DNA from: Monocercomonoides exilis
Lineage: Eukaryota; Preaxostyla; Oxymonadida; Polymastigidae
Assembly: GCA_001643675.2 (NCBI GenBank)
Contig: LSRY02000007.1
Coordinates: 191,001 to 255,000 of the forward strand
Length of the DNA stretch: 64,000 nucleotides
Reading direction: 5' to 3'
Every line of letters begins with the position of its first letter. Within the stretch, counting starts at the first letter, position 1. The position numbers and the translations under genes are program-made. Below, piece by piece: positions 25,102 through 37,168 of this stretch. The notes beneath the pieces were generated by a model. The model had not been told where the DNA came from and ran no database searches. It saw only the letters and a program-made list of their open reading frames with translations.

Positions 25102-25816
25102 GTGTTCTTCAGTGGAAGCAGCATAACCCAATCCCCATTTGAGAATTGTGGTTCAACAACTCAAACTAAAAGAGTGTGGAATCAAGGAACAGCAGACAAT
25201 GAAACTTTCAATGGCTGGCTCCCCCTATTGCCCAGAACAAAATCGTTTCCAATAGCCGAACTGATGTCAATGCCTGTGACTGACCCCAACAGACTCCATG
25301 AACCACCATCGAGTATGCCCTCACTGGCTTCATCTCCCTCCTCCAAGATGCCTCCCTCCCCCTTCTCTCCTCAACATTATTCCCATTAAAACACTCACTT
25401 TCGCGCAGTTGACACCAAAATAACAGGAAATGACACAGATTCCACCAACATCGCCTCCAGTAGTATTCCTCAACCATCTTCTTCTTTTTCTTTTTCTTTT
25501 TCATCATCATCTTCTTCTTTTGCTGCTGCTAATGCTTTTTCTCAAAAATCTCTTTCCTTTCCCCTCTCGTCCGTCCATTCATCTCATTCGTCTTCCCATT
25601 CTCGCCTATTCCCTTTTCGGTGGTATGTTTTCAACATCAGAGGAATGTGCGAACATTGCTTCATTTTTTTGCTTGAATGAAGTTCAGTCGCACGACTTCA
25701 ATGCTTTCATCATCATCTCAAACTTCTCCCCGTTTATCGAAAGATTGTTCCATTTCACATTCCTCCTCTTCATCGTTTTCTTCCTCATATTAATCATAAG
25801 CCGCTTTTCCAAATAA
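25102..25816 (+). pseudogene. Relic of a pectin-lyase-like surface protein
   Basis: Coding-like patches in different frames: FFSGSSITQSPFENCGSTTQ near 25105, and TTIEYALTGFISLLQDAS near 25295, which resembles the PC.TI.YAL block of the beta-helix surface proteins. They are broken by stops and frame changes. A hydrophobic segment near 25720-25810 resembles a transmembrane helix (FTFLLFIVFFLILII). The order helix-block, Ser-rich spacer, hydrophobic stretch would fit the C-terminal end of a membrane-anchored surface protein. It is too damaged to be a working gene. Confidence 0.4.
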
Positions 25817-25983
25817 CACATCCACTAAATTATCTTCCTTATCTCCCTCTTCGTTATCATAATTTTCGTCTTTATTTTCCTCCTCTTTTTCTGCTTCTTC
25901 TGCTTCTTCTGCTTCTTCTGCTTCTTCTGCTTCTTCTGCTTCTGCTGCTTCTCCTTCTTCCTCAGTTTCAGCTTCTCCTCCTT

Positions 25984-28900
25984 CTCCTCCTCCTTTGCTG
26001 TCTCCAACACTCAGACCAGACTCATTTCAGCTCTCAAAGAACAAAACAGCAGACTCTCGTATTCATCCTCGTCTGCGCACAGCCAATCTTCCTCGCTCGC
26101 CTCTTTCAACACACACTTCATCTGCTCCATCACCATCCATTTCACCTTCTCCTTTCTCTTCTTTATCATCATCTTCCTCCTCCTCTTCTTCTTCTTCGTT
26201 GTCGTCATCTTCATCATCATCTTCTTCTTCTCTTCCACCTTCTTCTCTTTCTCCCTTGTCCAACTCCACCTCCTTCCAGAAGTTAAGTTCTGCCAAGAAG
26301 ATCAAGCGCCTCAAGAAGGATTCGCACCTTCGCCTGCTGTCGATCCGTGTGTTGCGCCATCTTCGCACTCTTCAGAATGAGCAACTGGAGAAAGAGCTGC
26401 TTCAACAACAGCAGCAGCAGATGAGCAGTTTAACTCCAACTGTCAGATTTGAGCTTCCACCTTCTGATGAGTCTGCTTCCAATGAGACGTCAAATGAGGG
26501 TAATGGGCAGATGGAGGTGGAAGAGGAAAGACAATCTTCTGTTGGGAATGCAACAGCAGATACAATTGACACAGCAAGTGTGAATGAAAGTGGAAGTGTC
26601 AATGACAATGGCAATGGAAGTTTCAATGTGAATGAGAATATGAGTGAGAATGGCAGTTATGCTGCTTCTTTATCTCCTTCTCTGTCTCCCTCTGTTTCTC
26701 TTCCTCTTTCCTCTTCCCATTCAACATATCTTCCTCATCTTCCCCACTCATCTCATCCATCTCAACTAACACTGTCTGCTCAAGTTCCTCTTTTATCTCT
26801 AAATTCTTCTTCTCCTTCTCTTTCATCCCTTTCCTCCTTTTCTTCTCTCTCTCCTCTCTCTTCTCTCTCCTCTCCTTCTTCAAGCAGCATCCGAACAAGA
26901 TCTCTTGCTGCCTCTGACAGACGAGCCGGCTTCTGCAAAGAGCACATCCCAGCGCCGTTGGAATACGAAGAGCAGCTGTACTCAATCTTCACTCCGCCTT
27001 CGTCGCCTGTGAAGAAAGAAGGAAGCATGCTTCTCTCTGGGCATTCAGCTGTTTATTCTGCTTCTGCTTCTATTTCTTCTTCTCGCCCAATGCTCTCATC
27101 TTCATATTCTGTCTCTTTCACTCCTTCCTTCACTCCTTCTGTACCTTCTACCATTTCTCCCTCAACTTCCTCTTTTCCTTCCTCTCCTTCTTCCTCTTCC
27201 TCTTCTTCCTCTTCTTTTGGAATTCCAATAGCATCGCTTGCTTCTTCTCCTCTTCTTCCGTCTGTCACATCATCTTCCACTTCATCTGAACATTCCAATC
27301 AAATAAATCACCAACATCATTCATCATCATCATCTTCTTCTTCCTCCTCCTCTTCCTCCTCCTCCTCCTTTTTCCATTTCTCTTCCCTCCCTCTTTTCCT
27401 CCAGCCCCGTTTCGTTGCCCATTACATCAACGCTCTCTTCATTCCTGAGCTCCATCGTGAATTGGACGGCATCTCAGCTGCGTTTGAGGCAGAGCTGAGA
27501 GATTTCGAAAAGCAGAGAGCGAATTACGTGGCTGAACAGCAGCGAGTGAAGGACAAAGAGAAGTCAGCTCCAAAAGGCGCACTCAGAAATATGCAGGTCA
27601 TTCCGAAATCTTTGCGTTCTTCTTCTTCTTCCTCCTCCTCCTCTTCTTCTGCTTCCTCTTCTTCCTCTTCATCATCATCTTCTTCTTCTCATGAGAATTC
27701 AACAGCACTTGTGCCTCTTTCACATCCATCGACCAATTATTACTACGGAATGAAGTAGAGGAACATTCCTCACCCTCAGTTGATGCCTTCTCCTGGTTCA
27801 TCATCTTCTTCTGCTTCTTCTTCAACTTCTTCTGTTTCTTTTCGTTCTCGTTTATCTTCCTCTTCTTTAACTTCTTCTTCTTCTCATTTCTCCTCTCTTT
27901 CTTCCACCGCCTCTCGTCTTTTGGGCAAGTCTTCTTTGAATTCTCGTCTTTCCATTGTTCCCTCACACTCCAGGCGCTCCAGCAAGCATCAAGCACATCC
28001 TCCACTTAGCCCTCTCACTCACACACAGACACAGCCACAGACACAGACACAAAAGATGAACATCAACAACTTGCTGAGAAGTGCTAATGATGAGGTGAAA
28101 ATGGAGAAAGAGAGAGAGAGAGAAAGAGAAAGAGAGAAAGAGAGAGAGAGAGAGAGAGAAGTGGTGGTGGAAGTGGAAGTGGAAGTGGAATGGGAATGGC
28201 TCAGTTGAATGAAGCGCCGAGTGTTCTGTCTCAAACAGTGAAGCAGATGAAGAAAGAGATGATTGAGATAAGCAAAGGAGATGTTGTGAAAAGAGAAGAA
28301 GACATGATCGGTGAGGACGGAGACAAGGGAAAAATAACACCAACAAATTCAACAGAAATGACATCAGATGCTTCTGCTCCTTCATCAGAAGCATCAACTG
28401 TGATGTCATCTTCAATAACTTCTTCTTCTGCTGCTTCTGCTGCTTCAAATACTTCTTTTCCTCCTGCAACTTCATCATCCATTCCATCAAAGCAATTGCC
28501 TTCTCCCCGTTCTCCTTCAAAGAGAAGAAAGGGCATTCCATCTTCTTCCTCTTCCTCTTCCTCCTCCTCTCCTTCTCCTTTTCCTTCTCCTTCTCCTTCC
28601 TCTTCTCCCTCATCTTCACCCTATCCTTCCTCCACCCCCAGTTCCCCTCTGCCCCCTCATCCCTCATCTCCCCTTCGCCATCAGCTGTCTGCCTCAGACA
28701 TCGTCGAAGGAAAAAGGCAAGTGCATGCACCGAAGATGTTAGACCTCGACTTCCGAAAGCCACACAGGGGAAAGCCAAAAAGAGGGAAGAAGACGATTGG
28801 GAAAGAGAATTCATTGTTTGCAGCGAGAGAGGGGAGGGAAGAAGGAGAAGAGAGAGAGGAGAGAGAAGAAAGAGGAGGAAATGGAATGGATAGCAATGGT

Positions 28901-31900
28901 GAAGGTGTAAGTGAAGGTGTGTCATCAGATAGAGACAAGATGGATGAAAGTGACTCACTTGGATTTCTGAGTGAAGACGGAGAGTCTGCAAAGGAAGGGA
29001 AGAAAGAGGAAGAAGAAGAGGAAGAAGAGAATGAGAAGAAGAAAGAAGGAAATGAAAATGTAAATGACAATGAAGATGTTAACAACACAGTGAGTGATTC
29101 AAACAAAGTCAGTGAAGAACAACAAACTTACACAAAAGAGGAAGAAGGAAGCTCAAATTCACTCAATCTTCAGTCTTCTTCTTCTTCTTCCACTTCTTCC
29201 ACTTCTTCTGTGGCAAACAAAACAGAATCGCCTGGAAAATCAGTCAGAACAGCTGCCTCAACACACGCCCCGAATAAATTCTCGCCTCAAATCAAACTTT
29301 CGCACAGGGCGAGAACAACAACACGCACATCGAAGTTGCTCAAAGCTGCAAATTTGCTACAGAACAATACAACATCTGCTTCTTCTTCTGCTTCTTCTGC
29401 TTCTTCTTCCACCTCTGCATCGTCAAGTGCTGGCTTTCCAACTGCCTCTTTCCCTATATCAAATGCTCAAGCCAAGAATCCCTCTTCATCATCATCTTCT
29501 TCTTCTTCTGTTTCACTGCTGAGCATTCCATCAACTGCATTTGGAAGAGCACTCAAAAGAAGCGGCGGGAGAAAAGCGCTTGCTGCCTTCAAGCGAACAG
29601 TTCGTATGAAGACGCACACAGGCTCAAGAATTGCTCCACCCGAGTTCAAATCAGAAGTGCTAGGACTGACAAACAAGATGGGTGGAAGCAGCAATAACAA
29701 CAGCAATAACAATAATAACAGCAAGAAGAAGAAGCTATTACGTGTGGGGATGTAGCAAGTGCCGCTGAATATTCCACACGGAAGGCCGCCGAAGATGAAG
29801 AGGAAGCGGATGATTACTGCGATGGGGTTGAATCAGCAGGGGAAGAAGAGTGAAGGATGTGCAAATGCAAATGCAAATGCAACAGCGCAGAATACGAGGC
29901 GTTTGGAATCAACTGTTGTAACATTGGCGAGTAAGAGGATAGTTTTGAAACAAAGAGAAGGAGAAGGAAAAGGAAAAGGAGAGAGAAAAGGAAAAGGAGA
30001 AAGAGAAAGAGAAGGGAAGAATAATTTATGCGTTTAAAGAGCTTCTTCCAGATGAATAGGAGTTTGGAAGACAAAGAGGAGCAAAGCGGAGATAGAAAGC
30101 GAGCGTGAAAGGGAAAGGAAAAGCGAAAGGAAAAGCATTCCTATCAAAGACAAGTCCGACGATGAGTTCGTATGATGTACTGAGTGAGCTGCTTTCGAGA
30201 GAGCTGGAGCTGCTACATGTGGTAGATGGCAGCATCACATTTGACTCTTCTGTGTCTGACACGAGTGAGACAAATGGAAGAAGTGACAGAAACATTGATG
30301 GAAATGAATATGACGAGGAAGTTTTTGATGAGGATGAGGAGGAGGAAGAAGATGAAGACATGGAGTAAGACAGGATTCTCAGTGCAAAGATATTTTTGAC
30401 AAGTACACGGTCCATTCGGCAGACACTGGAAAAGAACAGATCTGTATTTGAATATGGAACCTCTGCCACATTCAACTCAGCAAAAATAAGAGAAAACTGT
30501 TCAATCGAAGCAACATTCATAACAGCTGAGATGAAAGAGAGACAGAAGAAGGAGGCAGTTTCGAAGTTGAAGGAGAACACACTGAAACTGACACTTGGAA
30601 GGATCATTCCGACAATCAAGCCAGCTGACCTTCTGCTACCGACTAATCTTGTTCAGGAAGAGGAAATCAAGGCAAAGACGCTCAAAAGAAAGATCTGGTA
30701 GAGAGGGAAAGGGAAGAACATGTTCTATTTGTTCGAGATGAAGAGATGAAAGAGTGAGTGAACGGAGCAGGTGCAGCAGACACTGAAGAAGCAGAAGAAG
30801 ACAGTGAAGATGATGACAATGACGATAGCGATGATAGTTACGTTAGCGGTGATGAAGACAGTTTGGATATAACACGATCTGCTGAAACATCAAATGCCGA
30901 TGAAACATAAAAGACAACAGAAAGAAAAGAAGACTTAACTTCACGCCCTGCCCTGCGCTTCACTCCCAAGCAGCGAAAGATGCTTTCATCAGCATCCCAA
31001 AAGAGCAATCAGAAGAAGTCGCATGTCACTTTCTCACACACCTTAACCATCGTCTGCGGAGAGCTCAGTCCAACCCATCTGCAGTTCACCTTTCCTTCAG
31101 CCAAGTCCACAAAGGAAAATGGAGAGAAAGAAGAAGACGAGAACTCAATTGGCTCAGAAGGCAGCAGAGAAGCCAGACAGCACCCGCCAGAAGACACAGC
31201 AATCACAGCTTGGCGGCTGTTTCTGTGTAACGAAGGCATCTTGCCTTGTCTGCCATCAGAGCAGCACTCGGGAGAGAATTGCAGGCACATCTCAGAGCAG
31301 CTGCGGGAAACAGGTTTGCGACGGCTTCTTCATGAGAGAGTTTGTCTAGCTAGACAGGTATGCCAATGCAAATGGAGAAGACGGAGGAGGAGAAGGAGGA
31401 GTGGATGACTTTGGGATTATCATTCTGTTTGGGAGGAAAGGCAGACTGAAGACAGGGCTGGAGACACTGTTTTGTGGTCGATGCAGCAGGTTGGGAAGAA
31501 TGAAGGCGCTGCTTTGCTCCACTCACTCGGAAACGCGCTGTCTCATCTTTTCAACCAGCTTTGACCACCTCAGCTCCAAAGTCCACAACCATTCCTTCTT
31601 CGCATGCTGGTGAAACAGGGAAAGTATTGGCAAATGATGCGAACTCGTTTCTGAGCCTGTTGTGTGGAACGAGGCTGTTCAGCTTGGGAGGAGAAGATAC
31701 TGTGAGAGATGCACAACTGGTGGAGAACATGAGAAAGGAGATGAATGTGTGGAGAGGAGAAGGAAGGACAGCTGTTGAAGGAGGGGACGAGGAAAGAGGC
31801 ACAGTTGAGCTGTTCTGAGAAGAGAGGGGAATCTTCAGCACTATTCCTGATGTGCAGAACAAGATCAATAGAAAGAATGATGAACATAATTTCTCTTTGA

Positions 31901-33026
31901 ATGCAGTGGAAAGAGAATTATATGCAATCAATGCGAATATTCTGCTTGACCCGCTTTTGTTTGCTTCGTCTGTCTTTTTCGAAGACCAACAACTTCTGCT
32001 GTCTGCCTCAGAAAATACAATTTTAGTTCCTCCTCAAAGAACTACATATGTCCCATCCATCGGAGAAACTCTGCTCGAACTGACAAATCCATCTTTTCAG
32101 GTTGTTCCGCTGTGCATTGAGTATCCACAGAAAGGGGAGCAGCATTCGATTCTGCCTTCTTCTCTCGAGTTTTCTTGGGTACATCTTGTCGACATGTGTC
32201 CTCTCCATCTTTCTCATCCACTCACTTCTATCGTCCGCACTCTGCTTTCAAAGATGCTTTCAGTGTCTTTCACTTCATCTTCCGTGTTCTCCATCCCTTC
32301 TTTATTCACCTCCTTCGTCACTTCTTTGAAAATTCTCAGTCCACATCATCCTCCATCACAACACCTGCCATCATCTCATTCTCCACGCAGCCCCTCGGAC
32401 CTTCTGCCGCGTTGTCCAATCGCCTGCTGCTTTGTCTGCTGGCCACGCGCACTGCACTCACTGCTGTTGCAACCGCTGCTCACAGGCTGATGGTGAAGAA
32501 GGACTTACTCCACAAAATATCAGCCATATTCGAGACACACCATGTCCAGAAACCTTCATCTTCTCCTTCGATGTTCATTTCTGCCTCTCTCATCCAGCGA
32601 TTGGAGGTTGTTGGCGCTGCATTCGCACAAGCCACACCTTCCGCTTTTGCTTCTGACCAGCAAACATCTGAGTCTCAGTCAACTTCATTGGCATCGAATA
32701 TAACAACAGATGCACTGGACCTGAGTGGATCTTCAAATTCTGCTGCTGATGAAGCTAATACAACTTCTGTTGGCATGCGTAAATGCATAAGGAACAGCAA
32801 GTGGAAGAAGAGGAGAACTTCCCTATCAGATAAAGAAAGACTAATTCTCAGCAATTCTTCCACATCAGCTTCAGACAAGCGTCACCTCCTCTCAGTTACC
32901 TCTCTCTTCTCTTTCGCAATCTCCCTCTCCTTTTCCCTCTTCTCCGTCATTCACATCAAAAAATTCTCCATCCTTAGTTTTCCTCCCTTTTCCTTCGACT
33001 CATTCTCTCCCACTTCAGAGTCGTGA
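25984..33026 (+). pseudogene. Large broken Ser-rich gene, probably one former nuclear protein, function unknown
   Basis: A chain of open frames on the plus strand (25995-27758, 27780-28208, 28190-29755, 29759-30037, 30105-30701, 30755-31349 and on to about 33026) reads as continuous protein-like sequence. It is interrupted by in-frame stops (TAG 27756, TAG 29753, TAA about 30366, TGA 30755, TAA 30908, TAG 31347) and by frame shifts, one of them inside the (AG)n tract at 28106-28160. Conserved-looking islands are RAGFCKEHIPAPLEYEEQLY, a coiled-coil-like FEAELRDFEKQRANYVAEQQ, Lys/Arg-rich GKPKRGKKTIGK, an AT-hook-like HGRPPKMKRKR and Cys pairs near 31230-31490. I do not recognise the family. 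Stops in a consistent frame over 7 kb favour a decaying gene; sequencing error is the main alternative. Confidence 0.5.
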
Positions 33027-33540
33027 ACGGGTATCTTTTACTTTTTCTTTTCTCCCCCATCTGGAGCAATTCCTGAGAATTCTACGACACGAAGTCTATT
33101 TTTTCAAAATTCTTTCTTTTTTTCAAAGGATATTCTTTCATCTTCACCTGCAACTGTCCTCCTTGCTCTGCTTTTGTTACAGCTACCATCTGATTCATCA
33201 TCGTAGTCATCATCATCTTCTTCTTCTTCATATCGTATTTCTTCATTTTTTGCATCTTCATAAGTGATAATAGCAGAAATAAAAAAGAATGGAATTTATA
33301 AAGAAAAGAAACTAGTTGAAGATGAGAAGATGATTGTTTAGTGAATGAAGAGAATGAAGATAAAGAGAAAGACAAATTTATTAAAAACAGAATATTATGA
33401 ATGGAATTTGGATTTAAAAAAATTGAAGAGATTTTAAAAGAAAAAAGGATAATATGGAAAAGGAGAAAAGTTGGAAGAGAAGACTTCAACGAGCAGTAAA
33501 AGAACGCTAAAACGGAGAAATAATCAATTGTTATTTATCT
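33027..33540. other. AT-rich spacer
   Basis: No gene supported; low-complexity A/T and GAA/TTC tracts. Confidence 0.5.
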
Positions 33541-33780
33541 GAATCATTCCGTCTGCTGCTTCTTTTTCATGGGTGTCCTTAAGCACAGCAACAAACAGCA
33601 GGGAAGGGATGTAAGATGCGATGCTTCGGAGAGCTAATCGATGGTTGGGAAGCCACTTGGAAGTTCCAGAGAGTGCGCAGTCGCTTTGTCAAAGCGAGGC
33701 AATGTTAATCTCACAAAAGTCAGAGCTGATGATGATGCTGCAGGCAAAGGTGACATTCGGGACAGGCTGATCTGTTGCAG
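33541..33780 (-). pseudogene. Short coding relic with one in-frame stop
   Basis: A GC-richer island reads on the minus strand for about 80 codons (PVPNVTFACSIIISSDFCE, a TGA stop, then GTSKWLPNHRLALRSIAS and LLFVAVLKDTHEKEA). The mixed hydrophobic and charged composition is protein-like and unlike the flanks. It could be a fragment of an otherwise unseen gene; the family is not recognised. Confidence 0.35.
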
Positions 33781-35458
33781 GTGAACAAGCAGCTGTCGAT
33801 ATGTTCACAGTTGTTCGCCTCTGAACTGGTCGAAAGAAATGGTAGTGAAGAAGGAGAACATCATGCTGAAGAAGCTTGTTGACTTATTTAAAACAGAAAG
33901 ATGAAAATAACACGCTGAATCATTCAGTGGATAAATAGTGGTGATGAGATGCTCAACGAAGAAGCTGATGCTATTATTGAAAAACCAGCAGAGGCTAGGC
34001 AGGACGTAGGGTGGAGAGGTTGGCGTGGGTGAGGAAGAGGGAGGAAGCGGGGAGAGCACGAATAGCAGGGCAGGTGAGGTGGAGGGAATGGACAGATATC
34101 CTGGAGAGGCGAAGGGTAACTTTGCAAGCACAAATGAGCATTGAGCTGAAGTGGAAAGGATGTTTTGGAGAGGAAAAGAGGGAGGAGAACACAGCGAGGG
34201 ACCCATCGAGGAAGGAGAAGAGGGAAGAGTGAGCAGATGCGAATGAGGAGTGAAGGAGAAGTGGCAGTGGGTGGTGATGCAGGTGTTGAGAAAGGTGACA
34301 ACAGCAGAGCATCTGAGGAGGAAGACATCCAAATGTATTTAAAAGACGAGGAAGAGGATGGAAGACAGAGATAGAGAAAGATGAAAAAGTGCAAGTGAAG
34401 ATTTTCGTTTAATGGAAGCATTTTTTGCGCAAAAAATGAAAATTCACAAATTGTATTGTTCAATTTTTTAAATAGTGATTTTTTTTTTATTATCATCTGT
34501 CACTTCTTTTGACGAATAAATCTATAAAAGTTCTTTTTTGAATTATTTGTTTTTAAATCGAAATAATCTACAAATTGTTGATAACTTGTTAAATATCTTG
34601 CATTACAATCAAATTTGTGTTTTTGTATTTTTGTTCATTGTTTGTTTTCAACATATTTATTTGTATCTTCAACATCTGTTTTGAAATTTCTTTTCAATAA
34701 CATTATTTAACATTCTTCATTTAAGAAATTGATTTATTGAGTATTGAAACAATCATTATCATGCTTTTCAAACAAGATAACTTATGTTTTATTACGTTCA
34801 TTGAATTTTCGATTTTTTTTTGAAATTACTTTTATTTTATGATATTTGTAATAAAATAAATTGGAAACAAATTAAAAACAACAAATAATTAATAATGATA
34901 ATATTTTAAACTATATTTTTATCAAAATATTAATAAAAACTTTCTAATAAACCCCACCCTTAATAAAAAATTATAATGATCAAACTTCGTAATTTTTTAT
35001 GATATCAAAAAAAATCACCCATTTTGTTTTGTTTTGTTTTGTTTTCTGACGGAATTTTTAAATTGTTAATCAAACTGATTCGACGCTCAATTTTGGTGAA
35101 AAAGTTTAATTGATACATAACTTTAATTCAGTATTTTCATGAATAAACAATTGAGAAAATATTGATTCTTGATCCAAAAATCTTTATCTTTACACATTTT
35201 TCATTTTATTTTTTGTTTTGAAATAATCATTATGATTGCACACTTATTTTCCAAATAAAGTGAACTTTCATAATCTTTTGATTTTGACGTGTAAAAAAAA
35301 CATAAAAGCCAGTCAGATAATTTTGAGTTTAATCATCCAAAAAATTTTCTATTATTAATGTGAAAACAGATAGCAAATTTGACAATAGAAAATTATCCTC
35401 CTTTTCAAAAACTTTTTTTTTTTCTTTTTCTTTTTATTCCAACAAAAACATCAAAATT
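33781..35458. other. Gene-poor region
   Basis: 33800-34380 is GC-richer, with frames on both strands but no domain. From 34400 the DNA is extremely AT-rich. The dispersed motif shared with 13366-13395 lies near 34990-35020, followed by a (TTTTG)n tract. Confidence 0.45.
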
Positions 35459-35666
35459 AGCTGATCCTTTTTGAAATCATACTTTCGTTCGAGTTTTGAT
35501 CAAGAATAAAATCTCAGTGGGATATTTTTCAAAAATATGTTTTTGCAATAACAACATCATAAACAATAAGTGTTCCCAATTTCAACTCATTATAATACAA
35601 ATCCCATTGAGATAAATTTTTTGATCAAAACTCGAATGAAAGTTTTATTTCAAAAAGGATTAGCCA
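35459..35666. repeat. Imperfect fold-back element 1
   Basis: About 67 bp at the left (containing TCGAGTTTTGATCAAGAATA) returns inverted at the right (TTGATCAAAACTCGAATGAA) with scattered differences, around a spacer of about 75 bp. This is MITE-like and has no coding capacity. Confidence 0.6.
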
Positions 35667-35910
35667 ATTTGTAGTGACTTCATTTTCTCTTTGAATCTTC
35701 ACAATCAAAATTTTTGTCTCTCAAAAAATTTTTCTTTTCGAATAACCTACGAATAATCAACGCGTGAATATTTATGATAATTTTTTCATGTTTGTTAATA
35801 GGTATTAAAATTCATTTCATAAACCTGAAAGAAAAGTGTTGTTATTTTTGTTTTATTTAATGACTTCTTCAGTTTTTCCAAATCAATACAATTTTAATGA
35901 TTGTTTGTGT

Positions 35911-36292
35911 TTTTAATGATAAACACTTTCAATATCTGTGGACAGAGGAATTTTCACAATAATCGTTGATAGTTGTATTTTGACAAAGAACCGTATTATT
36001 CCCTCAATGAATACATAATTTTGATGCTCATGAAAATGAATCAACCAACTTCAAAGAATGTGGAAAAAACATAATCAATTCTCGGAAAAAATCGGAGAAT
36101 TTTATTTCGGTATGTTTTCAGATAAGAAAGAATTCTTTCCATATAATTTCAATATGGCAGATGTGTGATTAAAACAATTTATATTTGTTTCTATTCAATG
36201 AGGGAATGGTGTGGAATATTATCTAAATGCAACTATCAACTACTATTGAGATAATTCCGCTGTTCGCAGTTATTGAAAGTGTTTATCATTAT
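35911..36292. repeat. Imperfect fold-back element 2
   Basis: Arms of about 190 bp meet near 36100. AATGATAAACACTTTCAATA at the left matches the complement of the right end (TTGAAAGTGTTTATCATT), and ATTCCCTCAATGAAT matches the complement of ATTCAATGAGGGAAT near 36195. It is diverged and non-coding. Confidence 0.6.
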
Positions 36293-36410
36293 AAACATTT
36301 TTTATCAAAAAAAAAAAAAAAAAAAAAGAAGAAGAAGAAGAAGATAAAAATCTTTATTACTGTCGCATTTTCAACATGAACAGTGAAATAAATGATTTTT
36401 CATCTTCCGT

Positions 36411-36800
36411 TTGTGCAAAAAATACCGGACATCACAAAAAATTCAGGACAAGATCGATATCTCAATAACGGCAAGGAGAAAATTTCTGTGAAATTTCCTC
36501 AAAATATATCTCATCAATACAAACTCAATTGACAAACGAGACTTTCAAAATAGCTTCATTTGTATTCAGAGAAAATTATTTCAAATATCTCGGAGAAATA
36601 GGATTTTGAGTTTCTCTGAGATTTTAACAATAATTTTTTTTCCGAGCATAAACAAGAAAGTAATGAAAGTCTTGTATATCAATTCAGTTTGCATTAATGA
36701 ATCATATTTTGAGGAAAATTATCAGAATTATTCCTCTTGCAGTTATTGTGAAATCGTTCTTGTCCGGTATTTTGTGCGATGTCCTGTATTTTGTGCGATA
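36411..36800. repeat. Imperfect fold-back element 3
   Basis: Arms of about 190 bp with almost no loop (centre near 36608). The left end carries ATACCGGACATC and AGGACAAGATCG; the right end carries their complements (CTTGTCCGGTATTTTG, GATGTCCTGTATT). It ends about 200 bp before the tRNA gene. Confidence 0.65.
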
Positions 36801-37007
36801 TCTGTATTTCTTTATTATTGTAAAGACTTTACCAACAAAAATATTTGTATTTTGACAATAAATTATAATAATTTTATAAAATATGTTTTTTTTAAGTTTG
36901 AAACCCAAATTTTTAAAAAATCGCAAACATTTCATTGAAATAAAAAGAAAACAATCAAAGAATTGATTATAATTTAGTAAGCTCAAAAAATCATTTTTTT
37001 CACCGTT

Positions 37008-37079
37008 GGCTGCTTAGTCTAGTGGTATGATTCTTGCTTCGGGTGCAAGAGGTCGGGGGTTCAATTCCCCCAGCAGCCC
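37008..37079 (+). tRNA. tRNA-Pro (anticodon CGG)
   Basis: 72 nt with a 7-bp acceptor stem (GGCTGCT with AGCAGCC), D arm, anticodon stem CTTGC/GCAAG and a 7-nt loop TTCGGGT with anticodon CGG at 37040-37042. The T arm is GGGGG/CCCCC with loop TTCAATT. It matches internal promoter box A (TAGTCTAGTGG) and box B (GGTTCAATTCC). There is no intron. T-rich DNA follows directly and could terminate RNA polymerase III. Confidence 0.95.
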
Positions 37080-37168
37080 ATGAATTTTTTTCAAATTTTT
37101 ATTTGAAATGTGAAACGAAAAATTGTGTTGATGAAATGATGATAAAAACAAATTCATACATTTTCAAT

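Noticed and set aside
27756-31349. Reassigned stop codons (TAG/TAA read as Gln) joining the frames of the broken gene
   Set aside because: Well-defined genes in the same window end at TAG, TAA and TGA at the expected family lengths, and several breaks also need frame shifts or a TGA.
31490-31560. Resemblance of GRMKALLC...RCLIFSTSFDHL to the motif V region of SNF2/SHPRH helicases
   Set aside because: No Walker motifs or other helicase motifs are found in any nearby frame, and the next frame does not continue the helicase pattern.
33805-34496. Pro/Ser-rich minus-strand frames of up to 190 codons
   Set aside because: No domain, overlapping open frames on both strands, and no splice-supported gene; treated as non-coding or relic.
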